From Actinomycetota bacterium (lineage in GTDB: Bacteria > Actinomycetota > Thermoleophilia > Gaiellales > Gaiellaceae), in NCBI GenBank assembly GCA_013813345.1, contig JACCRW010000105.1, forward strand, positions 1-9,055: DNA of 9,055 bases, in the 5' to 3' direction. The position numbers were made by a program, and so were the translations under genes. Positions 1-5,439 of the stretch are shown piece by piece (the stretch's first letter is position 1; the number at the start of each line of letters is the position of its first letter). The notes beneath the pieces are model-generated. The model did not search any database. It was given only the letters and a program-made list of their open reading frames with translations, and had not been told where the DNA came from.

Positions 1-1
1 G

Positions 2-1207
2 GTCGAGTCGGGCGTCGGGTGCCCGCTCTCGGTGACCTATGCAGCCGTGCCTGCGCTGCGAGCGGAGCCGAGCCTGGCTGCGGAGTGGGAGCCGCGACTG
101 ACCTCGCTCGGCTACCCGGATGGCGCGCTCTGCGGGATGGCGATGACCGAGCGGCAGGGCGGCTCGGACGTCCGCGCGAACGAGACGACCGCTCGCCGAA
201 GCGGCGAGGCGTGGGAGCTCGACGGGCACAAGTGGTTCTGCTCGGCGCCGATGTGCGACATCTTCCTGATGCTCGCGCAGGCGCCGGGTGGAGTCTCGTG
301 CTTCCTCGTCGAGCGGCCGCAACCTGGCTTCCGGATCGAGCGGCTGAAGGACAAGCTCGGCAACCGCTCGAATGCATCCGCCGAGATCCGGCTGGACCGC
401 GCCGACGCCCGGCTCGTCGGCGAGGAGGGACGCGGGATCCGGACGATCATCGAGATGGTCGTGCACACGCGGCTCGACTGCGTGCTCGGCTCGACGGCGC
501 TCCAGCGCCGCGCTGTCGCCGAGGCCACCCACCACGCTGCCCATCGCGCCGCCTTCGGCCGGCTGCTCATCGAGCAGCCGCTGATGGAGAACGTGCTCGC
601 CGACCTCTGCGTCGAGTCCGAGGCGGCGACCGTGACGGCGCTCCGGCTCGCGCGCGCCTTTGACGAGGGCGACCATGCGTTCCGCCGGCTCGCCACCGCC
701 GTCGCCAAGTTCTGGGTCTGCAAGCGGACGTCGCCGCTCGTCGCCGAGGCGCTCGAGTGCCTGGGCGGGAACGGCTATGTCGAGGAGTCACAGCTGCCGC
801 GGCTCTTCCGCGAAAGCCCGTTGAACTCGATCTGGGAGGGCGCCGGCAACGTGAACGCGCTCGACGTCCTGCGCGCGCTCGAGCGCGAGCCCGAGTCGGT
901 CGCCGCCTTCCTCGCGGAGGTGGAGCTCGCCGCCGGCGCGGACACCCGCCTTGATCGAGCCGTCGCGGAGTTGAAGGACGAGCTGGCGGACCCGGGCGAC
1001 ATCGAGCTGCGGGCGCGCCGGCTTGTCGAGCGGCTGGCGCTCGCGCTCCAAGGCTCGCTGCTCGTCCGGCATGGCGATCCGGCGGTTGCGGACGCCTTCT
1101 GCGCGTCGCGGCTGGACGCCGCCGGCGGCGTCTTCGGGACGTTGCCGCGCGGTCTCGAGCTCGGCGCGATCGTCGAGCGTCATCGACCTCGGCTGGAAGC
1201 CGGTTGA
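2..1207 (+). CDS. AidB-type acyl-CoA dehydrogenase, 5'-truncated by window edge
   Basis: FAD-dependent acyl-CoA dehydrogenase of the AidB subfamily, which introduces a trans-2,3 double bond into short or branched acyl-CoA; E. coli AidB has weak isovaleryl-CoA dehydrogenase activity and is induced by alkylation stress. The frame is open from base 2 with no upstream stop, and 401 codons are visible against about 540 in E. coli AidB, so the N-terminal quarter lies outside the window. The first visible residues (ESGVGCPLSVTYAA) already align inside the family. Diagnostic segments: MTERQGGSDVRAN (flavin-contacting middle domain), GHKWFCSAP, RLKDKLGNRSNAS, a C-terminal helical domain with FGRLLIEQPLM, ECLGGNGYVEESQLPRL and NSIWEGAGN. 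The Glu of IWEG (codon at 836) sits at the usual catalytic-base position. The C-terminal extension also resembles AidB (LDRAVAELK, AFCASRLD). The methyltransferase start follows 13 nt after its stop, suggesting co-transcription. The subfamily is clear; the true substrate is not. Confidence 0.92.
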   Translation, partial: VESGVGCPLSVTYAAVPALRAEPSLAAEWEPRLTSLGYPDGALCGMAMTERQGGSDVRANETTARRSGEAWELDGHKWFCSAPMCDIFLMLAQAPGGVSCFLVERPQPGFRIERLKDKLGNRSNASAEIRLDRADARLVGEEGRGIRTIIEMVVHTRLDCVLGSTALQRRAVAEATHHAAHRAAFGRLLIEQPLMENVLADLCVESEAATVTALRLARAFDEGDHAFRRLATAVAKFWVCKRTSPLVAEALECLGGNGYVEESQLPRLFRESPLNSIWEGAGNVNALDVLRALEREPESVAAFLAEVELAAGADTRLDRAVAELKDELADPGDIELRARRLVERLALALQGSLLVRHGDPAVADAFCASRLDAAGGVFGTLPRGLELGAIVERHRPRLEAG

Positions 1208-1220
1208 GGCACAGCCTCGC

Positions 1221-2087
1221 ATGACGCAGGACTGCTGGGCGGAGTGGCTCTTGCGGACTCGTTTCGGCGGCGCCGCTCCACCGAGGGGGATCGAGCCTCT
1301 CACTCCGGTCCGCGAGCGCGTGCTCGCAGGCGCCGCGGTCGGACCGGGCGACACGGTGCTCGACGTCGGCTGCGGCGACGGCCTGATCGCCTTTGGGGCG
1401 CTCGAGCTCGGCGCCGCCGAGGTGATCTTCAGCGACATCTCGCGCGACCTGCTCGAGCACGCGCAGCGACTCGCGGAAGAGGCGGGCGTCGCTGCCCGGT
1501 GCCGCTTCCTCGAGGCGTCCGCCGACGATCTGGACGCGCTGACCGACGGCTCGGTCGACGTCGTCACGACGCGCTCCGTCCTCATCTACGTGGAGGACAA
1601 GCAAGCCGCGTTCGCGGAGTTCCACCGTGTCCTCCGGCCCGGAGGACGGATGTCCCTCTTCGAGCCCATCAACCGCTTCGCCGCTCGCTTCCGGGTCGAG
1701 GAGACGTTCTGGGGCTATGCGCTCGACGACCTCCCGGAGCTGACCGGCAAGGTGCAGGCCGTCTTCGCCGCACTCCAGCCGGACACCGATCCGATGCTCG
1801 ACTTCGACGAGCGCGACCTGCTCGAGTTGGCGGCCGGCGCCGGCTTCCGCCCCGTCGAGCTGACCCTCGAGGCCGAAGTCGCACAGGCCGAGGCGGTGCC
1901 CTGGGAGCAGTTCGCCTCGGCGCCAGGGAACCCCCGGATCCCGTCACTCACAGGCGCGATCGAGCAGGCGCTCACCCCGCACGAGGCGAAGCGCTTCGTG
2001 GCCCACCTCGCGCCGCTTGTCGAGGCCGGCCACGGCACGCGCCGGTCAGCTAAGGCCTACCTCCGCGGCACGAAGCTGGCCGGGTAG
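1221..2087 (+). CDS. Class I SAM-dependent methyltransferase
   Basis: Putative soluble 288-residue methyltransferase; substrate unknown. Rossmann-fold motifs in order: motif I VLDVGCGDG at residues 46-54 (SAM-binding glycine loop), acidic end of strand 2 at FSDIS (D72), an acidic pocket ASADD near 99-103, motif II region DVVTTRSVLIYV at 113-124, and motif III LRPGGRM at 138-144. The opening WAEWLLRTRFGG and the FEPINRF segment after motif III are, as I recall them, features of a common actinobacterial methyltransferase group. I chose ATG 1221 because the longer open frame back to 1023 lies wholly inside the acyl-CoA dehydrogenase coding sequence and has no domain content. The Shine-Dalgarno is weak (TGAGG at 1205-1209, overlapping the upstream stop), consistent with translational coupling. 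The stop is 9 nt before the GTG of the SelW-like gene, in the same frame, so the three genes look like one transcript. Confidence 0.88.
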   Translation: MTQDCWAEWLLRTRFGGAAPPRGIEPLTPVRERVLAGAAVGPGDTVLDVGCGDGLIAFGALELGAAEVIFSDISRDLLEHAQRLAEEAGVAARCRFLEASADDLDALTDGSVDVVTTRSVLIYVEDKQAAFAEFHRVLRPGGRMSLFEPINRFAARFRVEETFWGYALDDLPELTGKVQAVFAALQPDTDPMLDFDERDLLELAAGAGFRPVELTLEAEVAQAEAVPWEQFASAPGNPRIPSLTGAIEQALTPHEAKRFVAHLAPLVEAGHGTRRSAKAYLRGTKLAG

Positions 2088-2096
2088 GCTCCGTGC

Positions 2097-2318
2097 GTGG
2101 CCGTCGAGATCCGCTACTGCCCTACCTGAAGCAGCTATGACGTCCGGGCCGCGAGTCTCGCAGCCGAGCTGAACGATAACGGCTTCGCCGCCTCGATCGT
2201 CGAGGGCGCGACGAGCCAGTACGACGTCCTCTCCGATGGAGAGCTCGTCTTCTCGAAGCTGGAGGCCGGCCGGTTCCCTGAGCACGACGAGATCCTCGCG
2301 GCGCTGCGGGAGGCGTAG
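2097..2318 (+). CDS. SelW-like (Rdx family) selenoprotein with in-frame TGA as selenocysteine
   Basis: Reading through one TGA (2127-2129) gives a 73-residue protein that starts MAVEIRYCPTU and ends at TAG 2316-2318. It matches the short thioredoxin-fold Rdx family (SelW/SelT/SelH-like): first strand VEIRYC, a CxxU redox motif (Cys8, Sec11), helix VRAASLAAEL, a second strand, then DVLSDGELVFSKLEAGRFP and a closing helix with EILAALREA. The family usually has CxxC or CxxU here, so the TGA falls exactly on the known Sec position and the rest of the frame is intact. The only start codon between the upstream in-frame stop (2085) and the TGA is GTG 2097; GGGTAGG at 2082-2088 is a possible ribosome site 8 nt away. 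A SECIS-like hairpin lies at 2147-2165. The likely role is a cytoplasmic thiol/selenol redox protein of unknown partner. The alternative is a nonsense-mutated Cys form (TGC to TGA), which I think less likely given the hairpin and the clean frame. Confidence 0.82.
2132..2171 (+). promoter_or_regulatory. Candidate bacterial SECIS element in the SelW-like gene
   Basis: Directly after the TGA, GGC (2147-2149) pairs with GCC (2163-2165), C2150 faces A2162 as a mismatch, and GCG (2151-2153) pairs with CGC (2159-2161), leaving apical loop AGTCT (or GTC if A2154-T2158 pairs). A lower stem, CAGCT (2132-2136) with AGCTG (2167-2171), is perfect but separated by a 10-nt asymmetric internal loop. Bacterial SECIS elements sit inside the coding region just 3' of UGA, with a short upper stem and a small loop holding a G-U pair read by SelB; the E. 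coli fdhF loop GGUC is the reference. Here the loop G-U lies about 25 nt past the TGA, a plausible spacing. Folding was done by eye. Confidence 0.6.
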
Positions 2319-2328
2319 AGTTCGACGC

Positions 2329-2358
2329 GGCTCCGGTGGTCTCGCCACCGCCGGAGCC
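2329..2358 (+). terminator. Imperfect GC-rich hairpin after the SelW-like gene, possible terminator
   Basis: GGCTCC (2329-2334) pairs with GGAGCC (2353-2358) and GGTGG (2335-2339) with CCACC (2345-2349), with a 3-nt bulge on the 3' arm and a 5-nt loop. It begins 10 nt after the stop and separates the operon from the next promoter. No T-run follows (AAACAGCG), so this is not a canonical intrinsic terminator; it could act as a T-less terminator or as an mRNA 3'-end stabiliser. Confidence 0.4.
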
Positions 2359-2377
2359 AAACAGCGCGTGCGCCAGC

Positions 2378-2406
2378 TCGACAATTGATCGCATGTCTGC
2401 TATAGA
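2378..2406 (+). promoter_or_regulatory. Predicted sigma-70-type promoter of the zinc-ribbon membrane protein gene
   Basis: TCGACA (2378-2383, one mismatch to TTGACA), a 17-bp spacer, and TATAGA (2401-2406) as -10. Transcription would begin near 2413, about 23 nt before the ATG. The region 2381-2424 is strikingly AT-rich for this genome. The -10 and start site are covered by the palindrome at 2403-2424. Confidence 0.5.
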
Positions 2407-2424
2407 TAGCGTTATTGCTATCTA
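2403..2424. promoter_or_regulatory. 22-bp inverted repeat, candidate operator
   Basis: Perfect 8-bp arms TAGATAGC (2403-2410) and GCTATCTA (2417-2424) flank a 6-bp spacer GTTATT. An additional half-site GCTAT lies at 2399-2403, overlapping the left arm. The repeat spans the predicted -10 through the 5' leader and ends at the ribosome binding site, a position at which a dimeric repressor would block initiation. No regulator gene is adjacent, so the binding protein is unknown. As RNA, part of it could also form a hairpin just before the Shine-Dalgarno. Confidence 0.55.
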
Positions 2425-2431
2425 GAGGAGG
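2425..2431 (+). promoter_or_regulatory. Strong Shine-Dalgarno that sets the start at ATG 2436
   Basis: GAGGAGG lies 4 nt before ATG 2436, the best ribosome site in the window. It rules out the upstream in-frame TTG at 2415, which sits inside the palindrome and precedes this site. Confidence 0.75.
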
Positions 2432-2435
2432 ATCG

Positions 2436-3341
2436 ATGTCGGTTGCGAGCGACGTTCAGGCGACGCGCGCGGAGAAGCTGCTCGCGCTCGTCCTCACTGC
2501 GTTCCTGTTTCTCGGCGGGATCTGGGGCTACTCGAAGCTCCACGTCGAGGGGCCGCCCTACCCGTCGGCGCCGGTGCTGAGCGCCGCCGACGCCAACGCG
2601 ATCGCGCGGCTCGCCGACGCCGAGCGGCGCGCGGCGGACGCGATGCAGGCCGAGCAGGCAACGCGGACGGAGCTCGAGCTTCGGCGCGAGCGCTATCGAA
2701 CCGCGCTCGACGCCGGTCAGCCGGCGGGACAGCTCGAGTCTGCGTACCGACGGGCTGATCGCGGCCACGATCGTGCGCAGGAGGGCCTGCGCGTGGCCGA
2801 GGCGGCCGTCGCGGCTGCAGCGCCCGCCGCAGCCGCTGCAACCACCCGGCGAGACGCCGAAGCGCAGCGGCTCGCGGCGGAGTACGACGACGACCGCCGC
2901 CGTGCCGCGCTCCAGACGTTCGGCCTCCGGCTCGCGCTCCTACTCATCCTGCTCGGGCTCGCCTATGGGCTGCACGCGCGACTGCGCTCGACCCGCTACG
3001 CGCCCGTCGCCGGGGCCTTCCTCGGCGCGGCGACGCTGCTCACGCTCGTCGGTGGCTTCGACTATCTCGGCGACTACGTGGAATGGCAGGCGCTCGGGCC
3101 GCTCGTGCTCTCGGTCGTGGGTGTCGGCCTAACGCTCGTCGCCTTCGTCTCGCTTCAGCGCCAACTCATCCGGCGCCTGCCGGCGCGGCGCGCCCGGAAG
3201 GGCGAGTGCCCGTCATGTGGCTACCCCGACCGCGGCTCGGCTCACTGCGAAGGCTGCGGCACGGCGCTCCGGGTCGCCTGTGGCTCCTGCACAGCGCCCC
3301 GCCGCGCCGGGACACCGCACTGCGGCGTCTGCGGAGCCTAG
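2436..3341 (+). CDS. Membrane protein with coiled coil and C-terminal double zinc ribbon
   Basis: No named family recognised; 301 residues. Layout: hydrophobic helix at about 13-31 (LLALVLTAFLFLGGIWGY), probably a signal anchor; an Ala/Arg/Glu-rich, probably coiled-coil stretch at about 50-160, with an Ala-rich patch at 121-136; three more hydrophobic helices near 162-179, 189-207 and 222-240; a basic linker (RRLPARRARK); then a double zinc ribbon with cysteine pairs at 258/261, 271/274, 282/285 and 296/299 (two CxxC-CxxC units). By the positive-inside rule the basic linker and zinc ribbons should be cytoplasmic and the coiled coil extracytoplasmic. Such zinc ribbons commonly mediate protein or nucleic-acid contacts. 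It is a single gene under a palindromic operator, so it is probably made conditionally. Its TAG overlaps the stop of the convergent crotonase. Confidence 0.8.
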   Translation: MSVASDVQATRAEKLLALVLTAFLFLGGIWGYSKLHVEGPPYPSAPVLSAADANAIARLADAERRAADAMQAEQATRTELELRRERYRTALDAGQPAGQLESAYRRADRGHDRAQEGLRVAEAAVAAAAPAAAAATTRRDAEAQRLAAEYDDDRRRAALQTFGLRLALLLILLGLAYGLHARLRSTRYAPVAGAFLGAATLLTLVGGFDYLGDYVEWQALGPLVLSVVGVGLTLVAFVSLQRQLIRRLPARRARKGECPSCGYPDRGSAHCEGCGTALRVACGSCTAPRRAGTPHCGVCGA

Positions 3342-4108
3342 GTTCCGGTGAACTCCGGCCGACGCTTCTCGAGGAAGGCGGTCACGCCTTCGGCGAAGTC
3401 GGCGGTCTGCGTTGCTGCGCCCTGGAGCTCCGCCTCTAGCTCGAGCTGCTCGTCGAGCGATGCGTCGTAAGCATGGTCGAAGAGCCGCTTCGTCATCCCG
3501 ATCGCGCGGGTCGGCGCCGCTGCCCACGTCGCGGCCAGCTCGGCGGCGCGCGCGGCGAGCCCGTCTCCTTCGACGACCTCCGAGACGAGTCCCCACGCGT
3601 GCGCCTCGGCCGCGGTCAGTCTCCGGTTCGAGCTCATCCACTCGAAGGCACGCGCGAACCCGAGCAGGCGGTGGATGAAGAAGGAGCCGCCCGAGTCGGG
3701 GATCAGGCCGATCCCGATGAAGCCCGGGACGAAGGTGGCAGCGTCGGAGGAGATTCGCACGTCGCACGCAGCGGCGAGGGAGAGCCCCGCGCCCGCGCAG
3801 GGGCCGTTGACGGCGGCGAGTACCGGCTTCTCGAGCGCGCGGATCGCCCGGATGTTCGGGTGGTAGGTCTGCTCGAGCCGCTCCCGGATCGAGCCGGGTG
3901 CCTCCTGGAACTCCTTCAAGTCCTGGCCGGCACAGAAGCCGCGGCCGGCGCCCGTGAGCACGACCGCGCGAACCTCCGGCGCCGCTGCCTCCTCGAGCGC
4001 GGCGTAGAGCGCTGCGTGCAGGGCGGCGTTGAAGGCGTTGAAGACCTCGGGCCGGTTCAGGGTGATCGTGAGGACGGCGCCGTCCCGCTGCGTCAGCACC
4101 TCGGACAT
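3338..4108 (-). CDS. PaaG-like enoyl-CoA hydratase/isomerase (crotonase family)
   Basis: A 256-residue crotonase-fold acyl-CoA enzyme, usual length for the family. Oxyanion-hole segments are present: AGQDL at 60-64 and NGPCAGAGLSL at 101-111. The two glutamates of classical hydratase (rat Glu144 and Glu164) align here with Ser110 and Phe130, while GLIPDSGG at 134-141 keeps Asp138, matching the catalytic Asp position of PaaG-type isomerases. The product is therefore more likely an isomerase or ring-epoxide isomerase-like enzyme than a hydratase. The C-terminal helix region (EGVTAFLEKRRPEFTG) is intact. ATG 4108 is chosen because family homology begins at once; TAGGGT lies 7 nt upstream, so the mRNA may be leaderless. 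The gene lies downstream of the EthD and MenB-like genes on the same strand, beyond a GNAT remnant. The substrate cannot be told from sequence. Confidence 0.88.
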   Translation of the reverse strand: MSEVLTQRDGAVLTITLNRPEVFNAFNAALHAALYAALEEAAAPEVRAVVLTGAGRGFCAGQDLKEFQEAPGSIRERLEQTYHPNIRAIRALEKPVLAAVNGPCAGAGLSLAAACDVRISSDAATFVPGFIGIGLIPDSGGSFFIHRLLGFARAFEWMSSNRRLTAAEAHAWGLVSEVVEGDGLAARAAELAATWAAAPTRAIGMTKRLFDHAYDASLDEQLELEAELQGAATQTADFAEGVTAFLEKRRPEFTGT

Positions 4109-4115
4109 GCGCCTG

Positions 4116-4121
4116 ACCCTA
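4116..4121 (-). promoter_or_regulatory. Possible -10 element (TAGGGT) for a leaderless PaaG-like transcript
   Basis: On the minus strand, TAGGGT fits the actinobacterial TANNNT -10 pattern and is followed by exactly 7 nt before the ATG at 4108. No convincing -35 or Shine-Dalgarno is seen. This would let the crotonase be transcribed independently of the upstream pair. Weak evidence. Confidence 0.3.
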
Positions 4122-4139
4122 ACCCACGTGACGTGAGGC

Positions 4140-4283
4140 GAACGCGGCCGCCGTAGCAGCCGGCGGCGACGGCGAGTCCGGCCTCGCCCGCGAACCCATT
4201 GCCCCAGTGCCGGTCGCGAGCATGAGATCGAGGTCGTCCTCGGTCACCGGCCGCAACACGAGCCGCTCGGTGCGCAGCTTGAA
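4140..4283 (-). pseudogene. Decayed GNAT (RimJ/RimL-type) acetyltransferase remnant
   Basis: Between the two crotonase genes the minus strand holds two GNAT-like pieces in different frames. The first (4283-4215) reads KLRTERLVLRPVTEDDLD, the N-terminal strand typical of RimJ/RimL-like acetyltransferases. The second (about 4209-4160) reads HWGNGFAGEAGLAVAAGCY, resembling the acetyl-CoA-binding motif A (WGxGyAtEA). In an intact protein these are some 60-80 residues apart; here they abut near 4209-4217 with a frame change, so an internal deletion is implied. The C-terminal part is missing and no plausible start codon precedes the first piece, which begins right after the TAG of the MenB-like gene. 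The identification rests on motif recall, not on a search. Confidence 0.6.
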
Positions 4284-5096
4284 CTACTTCTGGCGGTCGA
4301 GAAAGGCGCGAACGGCGCCCTGGGCCTCGTCGCCGAGCATCGACATCGCGAGCCAGTCGCGGGCGTGGCCGACGGTCTCGTGCCAGGAGACGTCGCGCCA
4401 CCAGTTGAGCTGCTGCTTCGCGTAACGCGTCGTCTCTGGCAGCTTGCGCGCGAGCTTCTCGACCCAGTCGTCGACGACGGCGTCGAGCTCGGCAGCGGGG
4501 ACGGCGCGGTTGATCAGTCCCCAGCCAGCGGCCTGCGGCGCCGGGATCTCCTCGCAGAGCAGGATGATCTCGCGCGCGCGCCGGTCGCCGACCATGATCG
4601 GCAGCCATTGCGTGGCGCCGCCCGCCGGGACGGAGCCGTGCTCGAGCCCGACGTGGCGGATGAACGCGTCCTCGACCATCACCGTCAGGTCGCACCCCAT
4701 CTGGAGCTCGTTGCCGCCGCCGACCGCGATCCCGTTGACGCGCGCGATCGTCGGCTTGCCGATCTCGCGCAGCCGGTCGTGCATGTCCTTGAAGGCGCCG
4801 AACCACTTCCAGTACGCGCGCGAGTTCCCGAGCAGGTCCTCGCCCCAGGTGCGCAGATCGGCGCCGACGCAGAACGCGCGGCCCGTGCCGGTGACGACGA
4901 CGACGCGGATCTCGTCGTCCCAGGAGGAATCCTCGAAGGCGCGCGCGAGCTCGCGCAGCATCTGGAAGTCGAACGCGTTCAGCACCTCGGGCCGGTTCAG
5001 GGTCACGGTCGCCCGGTGGCCGGCCTTCTCGTAGACGATCGTCTCGAAGCCGAGCTCCTCGGGCGCGAGCGGAAGCGGCTGCTTCGGCTCGGCCAC
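4284..5096 (-). CDS. MenB-like crotonase-family acyl-CoA hydratase/hydrolase
   Basis: A 270-residue crotonase-fold enzyme. Segments: TVTLNRPEVLNAF at 31-42, oxyanion-hole VGADL at 77-81 and NGIAVGGGNELQMGCDL at 121-137, then VGLEHGSVPAGGATQW at 149-164, VGDRRAREIILLCEEIPA at 169-186 and GWGLINRAVP at 191-200. Glu130 keeps the first hydratase glutamate; the second is Gly150, as in the MenB subgroup, whose KAREIxxLC and GLVN-VVP stretches it also resembles. No menaquinone genes are near, so a ring-hydrolase or hydratase role in acyl-CoA catabolism is as likely as naphthoate synthesis. The start is GTG 5096, whose G is also the last base of the EthD stop (TAGTG), with little Shine-Dalgarno, so translation is probably coupled. 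The product may act on the same pathway as the neighbouring EthD-like and PaaG-like proteins. Confidence 0.87.
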   Translation of the reverse strand: MAEPKQPLPLAPEELGFETIVYEKAGHRATVTLNRPEVLNAFDFQMLRELARAFEDSSWDDEIRVVVVTGTGRAFCVGADLRTWGEDLLGNSRAYWKWFGAFKDMHDRLREIGKPTIARVNGIAVGGGNELQMGCDLTVMVEDAFIRHVGLEHGSVPAGGATQWLPIMVGDRRAREIILLCEEIPAPQAAGWGLINRAVPAAELDAVVDDWVEKLARKLPETTRYAKQQLNWWRDVSWHETVGHARDWLAMSMLGDEAQGAVRAFLDRQK

Positions 5097-5377
5097 TACT
5101 GGAGCTCGACGAAGGTGGCGGTGAACGGGATTCCCATCTCCATCGCGTCCTTCCCGCTCGCTCCGAACTCCTCCGAGCGCGCCGTCAGCTTAAAGCTCTC
5201 CATGTCGGCCCACTCGAACTCGGCGTAGTACGCGAAAGCGGGCTTGTCGAACGGGGAGCCGAAGGCCTTTCCATGCCGAAAGGCCTGGCACTCGACCTTG
5301 CTCACGAACTCGTCGACATGCCGCCGATACCGGTCCGGATCTACCTCGCGCTCGTAGAGGACGACCATTCTCACCAT
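5096..5377 (-). CDS. EthD-like small dimeric alpha/beta-barrel protein
   Basis: A 93-residue soluble protein beginning MVRMVVLYEREVDPDRYRRH, the opening typical of EthD-domain proteins (a ferredoxin-like dimeric alpha/beta barrel): strand MVVLY, helix DPDRYRRHVDEF, middle strands around FAYYAEFEW at 48-56, helix DMESFKLTARSEEF at 58-71 and final strand FTATFVELQ. Family members are often encoded beside oxidative or acyl-CoA degradation genes, and EthD itself is needed for ETBE oxidation, but the biochemical role is mostly unknown. ATG 5377 has a good ribosome site, AAGGGAG at 5384-5390, 6 nt upstream. It is the first gene of the minus-strand cluster and overlaps the GTG of the MenB-like gene by one base. 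Confidence 0.72.
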   Translation of the reverse strand: MVRMVVLYEREVDPDRYRRHVDEFVSKVECQAFRHGKAFGSPFDKPAFAYYAEFEWADMESFKLTARSEEFGASGKDAMEMGIPFTATFVELQ

Positions 5378-5410
5378 CGTGCGCTCCCTTCAGGTCGAGG
5401 ACGGCGGGAG

Positions 5411-5439
5411 CGTATAGCTTGGGCCCGTGTCGGGAGCAA
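5411..5439 (-). promoter_or_regulatory. Predicted promoter for the EthD-crotonase cluster
   Basis: On the minus strand TTGCTC (5439-5434), a 17-bp spacer and TATACG (5416-5411) resemble a sigma-70-type promoter, with a start near 5404 and a 26-nt leader carrying AAGGGAG. It overlaps the start of the divergent YdcZ-like gene, so the two directions may compete. Confidence 0.4.
5415..5420 (+). promoter_or_regulatory. Possible -10 element (TAGCTT) for a leaderless YdcZ-like transcript
   Basis: TAGCTT fits TANNNT and ends 6 nt before GTG 5427. There is no Shine-Dalgarno upstream of the GTG, so a leaderless mRNA is plausible. No clear -35 is visible. It shares bases with the -10 of the opposite-strand promoter. 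Confidence 0.35.

Noticed and set aside
1023..1220. Upstream extension of the methyltransferase frame
   Set aside because: Lies inside the acyl-CoA dehydrogenase frame and adds only low-complexity Arg/Ser sequence; ATG 1221 fits the family start.
567..1625. Long minus-strand open frame opposite the dehydrogenase and methyltransferase
   Set aside because: Arg/Pro/Ala-rich composition with no domain; a GC-rich shadow of the two recognised plus-strand genes.
2127..2129. TGA as a simple nonsense mutation making the SelW-like gene a pseudogene
   Set aside because: Possible by one base change from TGC, but the exact Sec position, otherwise intact frame and SECIS-like hairpin favour recoding. Kept as the main alternative.
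2046..2384. Minus-strand frame of 112 codons over the SelW-like gene
   Set aside because: No recognisable motif; the plus strand has a clear Rdx-family match, so this is the antisense shadow.
2415..2435. TTG start for the zinc-ribbon protein
   Set aside because: Sits inside the palindrome and upstream of the strong GAGGAGG site, which serves ATG 2436.
4125..4135. ACGTG direct repeats upstream of the PaaG-like gene as an operator
   Set aside because: Too short to distinguish from chance in GC-rich sequence and overlaps decayed GNAT sequence.
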